Shown: in pieces, positions 59,401-64,000 of the stretch
How the letters are laid out: the number at the start of each line of letters is the position of its first letter
How positions within the stretch are numbered: the stretch's first letter is position 1
Assembly: GCF_965638725.1 (NCBI RefSeq)
Contig: NC_134951.1
Coordinates: forward strand, 23,567,746 to 23,631,745
Length of the DNA stretch: 64,000 nt
From: Aptenodytes patagonicus
Taxonomy: Eukaryota; Chordata; Aves; Sphenisciformes; Spheniscidae
Direction of reading: 5' to 3'
The notes under the pieces: model-generated
What the model saw: only the letters and a program-made list of their open reading frames with translations
Database searches by the model: none
Told to the model about the DNA's origin: nothing
Position numbers and translations under genes: made by a program

Positions 59401-62400
59401 TGGCATGGGGAACAATATTTTTTCCTGGCATTTTTTAATGGCTCGGAATAAAAATTAGGAAATTAGAGCTTAACTCATCAGAAAATCTCAGTGCAATCTA
59501 TGCTTATTTTTTAAGTGTAAAGCACCATTAAGGTGATAATTCTGATTCGCAGCAGTTAAAATGTGAAATTGTTCATGTGAACATACAAATGTTAAATGGT
59601 ATAGGTTTAAGTCTTTTGTCTGAGGCCCTTGTAAAGCATGCAGCTTAATGTTTTAGCATATTTATGAAATATGTGCTTTAAAAGTTGTTTCAGAGCTGTG
59701 TACTGTATTAGATAGTATTTTCTTTCTGTATTGTTCAAGTAGTAGGACAAAGGCAAGTTTAAATTGCTTTCCTATCTATTTGTCTAGAAAAGCCTTCGGG
59801 AGTATGGGAGCTTCTGCTTCATTAATACTAATAGAAGCCAAACAGTACTTTTAAGTACCTCAAGGAAGTGATAGATATACAGGATTCCTATCCAGACTGT
59901 GGCAAAATGCCCTGTGCTTGATTGATTTGAGATGAAAGCTAACACTGATCTAAGAAATGGAGATCATTTTGCAGTAATGGTAGGGTGAAGCTTTACAGAT
60001 CCATCTTGACAGCAGGGACAAGAAACTTCACTACATCTGAAAACTGCATGTTTGAGAACATCCTGTCTTCCATGCAGTCCCCACCACTCCTCTTATCTCT
60101 GCTGAGAGGCAGGAAGGAGATGGGAGGAAATGCTGCATATCTGGTCCTGGAAGGATACTGAACATCTACTTTATACTAAGTGCTAAGGGAAGACTCTGAT
60201 AATACTTTAGTTTCTTTGGAAATTAATTAGTTTTTACCCTGATGGAACAACCACTTTAAATATATTTTTCAATAAGCAGTAAAATTAAGTTCCGTGGTTC
60301 CCCAAAAAGTGACATGTTCTCTGTCATGGAGGGACCTGAGGTCCTGCATCTACCTTGACTGTGCTAGTTCAGTGTTACATCGTGCAGATCAGCCAGCTGG
60401 ATATTGCTGATGAACCAAGAAGGTCATTCACATTTCTGAATAAGAAATAGGAGGCCTCACAGAAATAAATCAGTAAGGCAAACACTAATATAAACTAAAT
60501 TAGTATGACAAATAACTGTTCTTCAAGTGGTATAATAATGCTTCTTACTTCTACAAAAAGATGGTTTCAAGAAACTTCTTACTTGTTCATGGGAAGGTCT
60601 GGCAAGGATTTCATTGAGGCTTCTCTGGTTATATTCCATTGGGTTTCTCTTTCTCATTAACAATTTTATTGCCATATTAGGCAACCTTAACATACTCTTC
60701 TTCCAGTTGTTTGTTTCTTTAAGAAGCTCAACTGGAAACAACCTCTACTGTTGTGAAAAGGAAGTGAGGTAGTATTCATTTGTGCATACACTGTGAGACT
60801 TGTACCCCTCTTCCCCCTTTCCTCTCAGGTGCATGTTTGTGTTCTTAGCAGATCCTTTGCTATTTAGCAAGGAAGGAGTCAAAAGAAGAGAAAAAATAAG
60901 AAAATAGAAAACTCTTCTGTAAGGAAAAATAGAAAGGAAAATCTTGCTCTGGTACGCAATTTCATGTATTAGTCCCTGCCATAAGGTTCAGACTATCTCT
61001 TCCCTACTCCTTCCACCAGCTCTGCCATTTGTCAACTACTGCAGAAGGATGAGGAAGAATATGAGATTAGCGGTGCAGCTGGGTATAAGGCAGCAGAGAA
61101 AGTTTGGAGGTACTGTTGGGGGAAAAATCTGCCTTCATGTTTGTTGCATATTGGACAAATCGGAGTTAGTGGCTGAATCCCATCTGCAAGCCAGAATTTC
61201 CTCATACTTGAACTAAGGGGTATTTTTTTCACAAGTGTAGTTACTATAAGCTTTTTCTTTTGAAGGAGCACCTACACATCCAATATTTCACTTGACCTAA
61301 AAGCATACGTAGCATTGCATCATCATGTTCATAAAAGTATGAAGAATACTGTCAACACTGTTCTTAAATTTTAAGTGAAAATTGCAGAAGTGTTTGCTGT
61401 TTCATTTCATGAACTTTATAATAACTGTGTACTTTTTGCACAGGCTGATGTAATGAGTATTCAGCAAAGGTTGGCTGTGCTAGCCTGAGAAGCGTAATAT
61501 GAGCACAGGTTGGGTGATGGTGGCAGTCCAAGATGCTTCATCCTCATGAGGGTGGATGGTGCAAGCTGCAGTTTGCACTGATCAGTTTAGGCTCTAGTTC
61601 ATGGGTCTGTGCTGTTTCTAGCTCTTACTGAAGTTGTTTTGTGATGAAGTGGGGGTATCTACCTTTCTCCTACCAGTTTACACTGTGATCAAATGATACA
61701 AGATTGTGCCATGGGATACTGTAAGCAGAAGTACAATTGCTTGGGTCACCATTTGGCAGAGGAAGGGAACATTTGTTGAATACCTTTTGAAGTTATAAGC
61801 TCATGTAGCCTATGGTATAGGCAGAGTTAATAATGGCTGTACTGGTGGTAGAGTAACATAACAACAATGAGAATAAGTAGTTGTGGCAAGAACAAATCCT
61901 AGCATAAATTTCAACAGCCCTGAGCCCCTTAACCCAAGTAAAGTTAACAAGAGTTTTCTATATGTTGCAGATGTTCACATAATGTAAATATGTTATCATG
62001 AAAGTGGTGGACTTGTATTAAAATACTTAGGAGATACCAGCTTTTTTTTGCAGAAAGCAGTCTCTGAATCTTTCTTTTTTAGTGACTTGAAACTTTTTTC
62101 TGCTTTTCATCTAAATTTATTCTTAGCAAGATTAAATGAGTTTTGTCTCATGTTTTCCTGTTCTTTAGCTAAAATACTTTTCTGTCTTATTCCTTTGTCC
62201 AGTAGCAGTAACCTCTTTCATCTGAGTTTTATTCTGTGAAGCTCATTTTCGTTTCCCCTTGAAAACAGGCTTTCTGTTCCTGGTCATCCTGTTCCTCGTC
62301 CAGTTTTAAAACATTGGTGATGAGGATTGTCAACACTACTTCAAATCAGGCCTTGTACAATAATATTATTTTGTATGTTTCCATATGAGATACCTCTGTC

Positions 62401-62562
62401 TCATATAATTTTATTATTTTTAACCATTTTTTTCTAGCCAGTGCAGAGAAGTTTTTCTCCGTGCAAGGCTGAAAAAAATTTTCAATCAGTATTTCACAAA
62501 ACATTACCCTAGAAGCTGGCAGAAACTCTAGAGAATTAAGTTGGGTTTACTAATTTGGTTTT

Positions 62563-62612
62563 TGGGGGGTTTCTTTGTTTGTTTGTGGGGTTTTTTTGGG
62601 GGGTGAGGGGGT
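62563..62612 (+). repeat. G/T-rich low-complexity tract
   Basis: Alternating G runs (6, 4, 6-7 and 5) and T-rich spacers on the plus strand. It could form a G-quadruplex with one long loop. It lies within SH3YL1 intron 9. Confidence 0.7.
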
Positions 62613-64000
62613 TGAGGCTGTAGGTTGTTTTCCAGACTGGGGTAAAAGCTAAGACTTGTATCAAGTGAACTAGCTCATGTGCCAATAACACATTAGCAGA
62701 ACTTTTGAATCTGACAGTACAGAGATTTGAGAAGCAAAATGCAGAGACAGTGTGCTCAGGTTGAGATGTTAGCTCAGTATGTGTAGAGGAAACATGGAAA
62801 AGCTTGTCAACGTAATAAAAGATCTGCAAATCATTCCTAAATTGTCAGTTTGACCTGAATAAAACAGTGCTCAGTTCTTGTTACTGTACTGTGCTTTTCA
62901 GAATATGAAGGTTATGCTTAGCATTGCATCTCAGCTTTTGCAGTATGATTTCAGCACAGGCATTATTTGCATTAATGTAGTCTTGAACATAATAAAGCCC
63001 TTGACATTGATATAGTTTATTTGACCATTTCAGTTTGAATGAAAATTTAAATGTTTTTTTGAAAAGGCAGAAAAATGGAAAAAGTAATCAGCAAAAGTAC
63101 TGTTACAGAATTGACTCTTGCAAGCAGGAGGTGGTTTTTTTATATCCTAAATATGAAATACATCCACAGATGCTTGACAAAAAAGGCACTTCTTTAATGC
63201 AAAAGCTGAGTGTGCCGAAACAAAGATAGAAAGCATTCCATCAGCAGATGAAGATGATGAGCCAGCATGTTCCCTAGTAGGCCAGAAACTCAAAAACAGT
63301 GAAATATGTTTCATACTGAATGAGCTTAATTTGCACAGTAACTTAAACTTTAAATATAGTCAGGTCTGTTTCAACCACCAGTGAAACCATCAGTTTTGTT
63401 TGCTAGACGTGACACTGTTCAGTAGTGACACAAGTTGGTGACATGGAAGCTGCTTTGAAATGGTCCATTTCCAGCTTATGTGGAAGAGGTCAAAAATACT
63501 TGAGCCTTTTTCTGGGTTTTGTGAGTCTGTTATAAAAGTGTGTATAATACCTCCATTCCATGCATACATATTTGCAGCTGATGATGAATTTCTTATCTGT
63601 TGAGGCTCTGGAGCAAAATTGAGGGTAGCGTACCTTGTTCGGAACGTCTGTGGCTAACTTTGCTTTGTGCTGTCTTTAACAACAGGTATTAAACATGGAA
63701 TAGTTTTTTCCAGCCACCATTTCTTTGTTAATGGAGAACATAGTTATTAAGTTATTCTGGAAATCAACTGGAGGGCTTTGTAACACTGGAAACCTGGACA
63801 AAGTACCTACTTGAAGTAATACATAACGTCTAGCTTTGCAACTAATTTAGAAAATAGGGTTTGCTGAGACAGTTCCCATGGAAGTGGAAGATGGCTTAAC
63901 ATTTGGTTTTGCACTCCTTTTCAGGACTGGTGTGTACCTTTAGTACTGAGAGGTATTAAAGAGTGTAGTTCCTGGAATGATACAGGCCTTCCTTGATATA

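Larger units (their letters stand above)
51795..64000 (+). other. SH3YL1 intron 9, open at the window end
   Basis: At least 12.2 kb after the strong exon 9 donor. I searched by eye for the SH3 exons (ALYxF, DWWxG, PANYV motifs) and saw none. It contains an ancient LINE-like fragment (about 56190-56480), an AT dinucleotide-rich patch near 52650-52690 and a G-rich T/G tract at 62563-62612. Short ORFs here resemble no known family. Confidence 0.75.

Noticed and set aside
60523-60741. 72-codon minus-strand ORF in SH3YL1 intron 9
   Set aside because: No recognisable domain, and it ends in ordinary intronic sequence. Treated as chance.

Overview
This is a vertebrate nuclear window, most likely from a bird. 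The reasons are spliced genes with GT-AG introns, an AT-rich background, several CR1 LINE fragments ending in the ATTCTATG-type CR1 tail, and LTRs of a kind common in bird genomes. No bacterial-type genes, CRISPR arrays, rRNA or tRNA genes were seen.

Two protein-coding genes lie head to head around a CpG island at about 25.6-26.6 kb. ACP1 (low-molecular-weight protein tyrosine phosphatase) is on the minus strand and is complete: its coding exons run from 25915 down to 8659 and join without frame breaks into a 158-residue protein. It keeps two alternative versions of exon 3, separated by only 55 bases. SH3YL1 is on the plus strand and only partial here: exon 1 is inferred inside the CpG island, and exons 2-9 (40280-51794) encode the whole SYLF (Ysc84-type, lipid-binding) domain and a proline-rich linker. 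The C-terminal SH3 exons were not found and should lie to the right of the window. The start codon of SH3YL1 appears to be split (A in exon 1, TG in exon 2) across a 14-kb intron.

Layout: 1-8.4 kb, AT-rich sequence downstream of ACP1, no gene recognised; 8.4-25.9 kb, ACP1 with an antisense CR1 and an ancient LINE fragment in intron 1 and a 66-bp LTR remnant in intron 5; 25.6-26.6 kb, shared TATA-less CpG-island promoter; 26.3-40.3 kb, SH3YL1 intron 1 with a 501-bp LTR, a CR1 carrying a 311-codon reverse-transcriptase ORF and an older CR1 piece; 40.3-51.8 kb, SH3YL1 exons with two more CR1s in intron 5 and a 1.07-kb solo LTR in intron 6; 51.8-64 kb, the open last intron seen here.

The two genes share a promoter but not a pathway: ACP1 is a cytosolic phosphatase, SH3YL1 a phosphoinositide-binding membrane and actin adaptor. 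The same divergent pairing is known in human (2p25.3), so this is conserved synteny. I found no convincing undescribed biological system. The most notable points are the mutually exclusive ACP1 exons, the split SH3YL1 start codon, a competing in-frame splice donor in SH3YL1 exon 7, and LTR remnants with recognisable target-site duplications.
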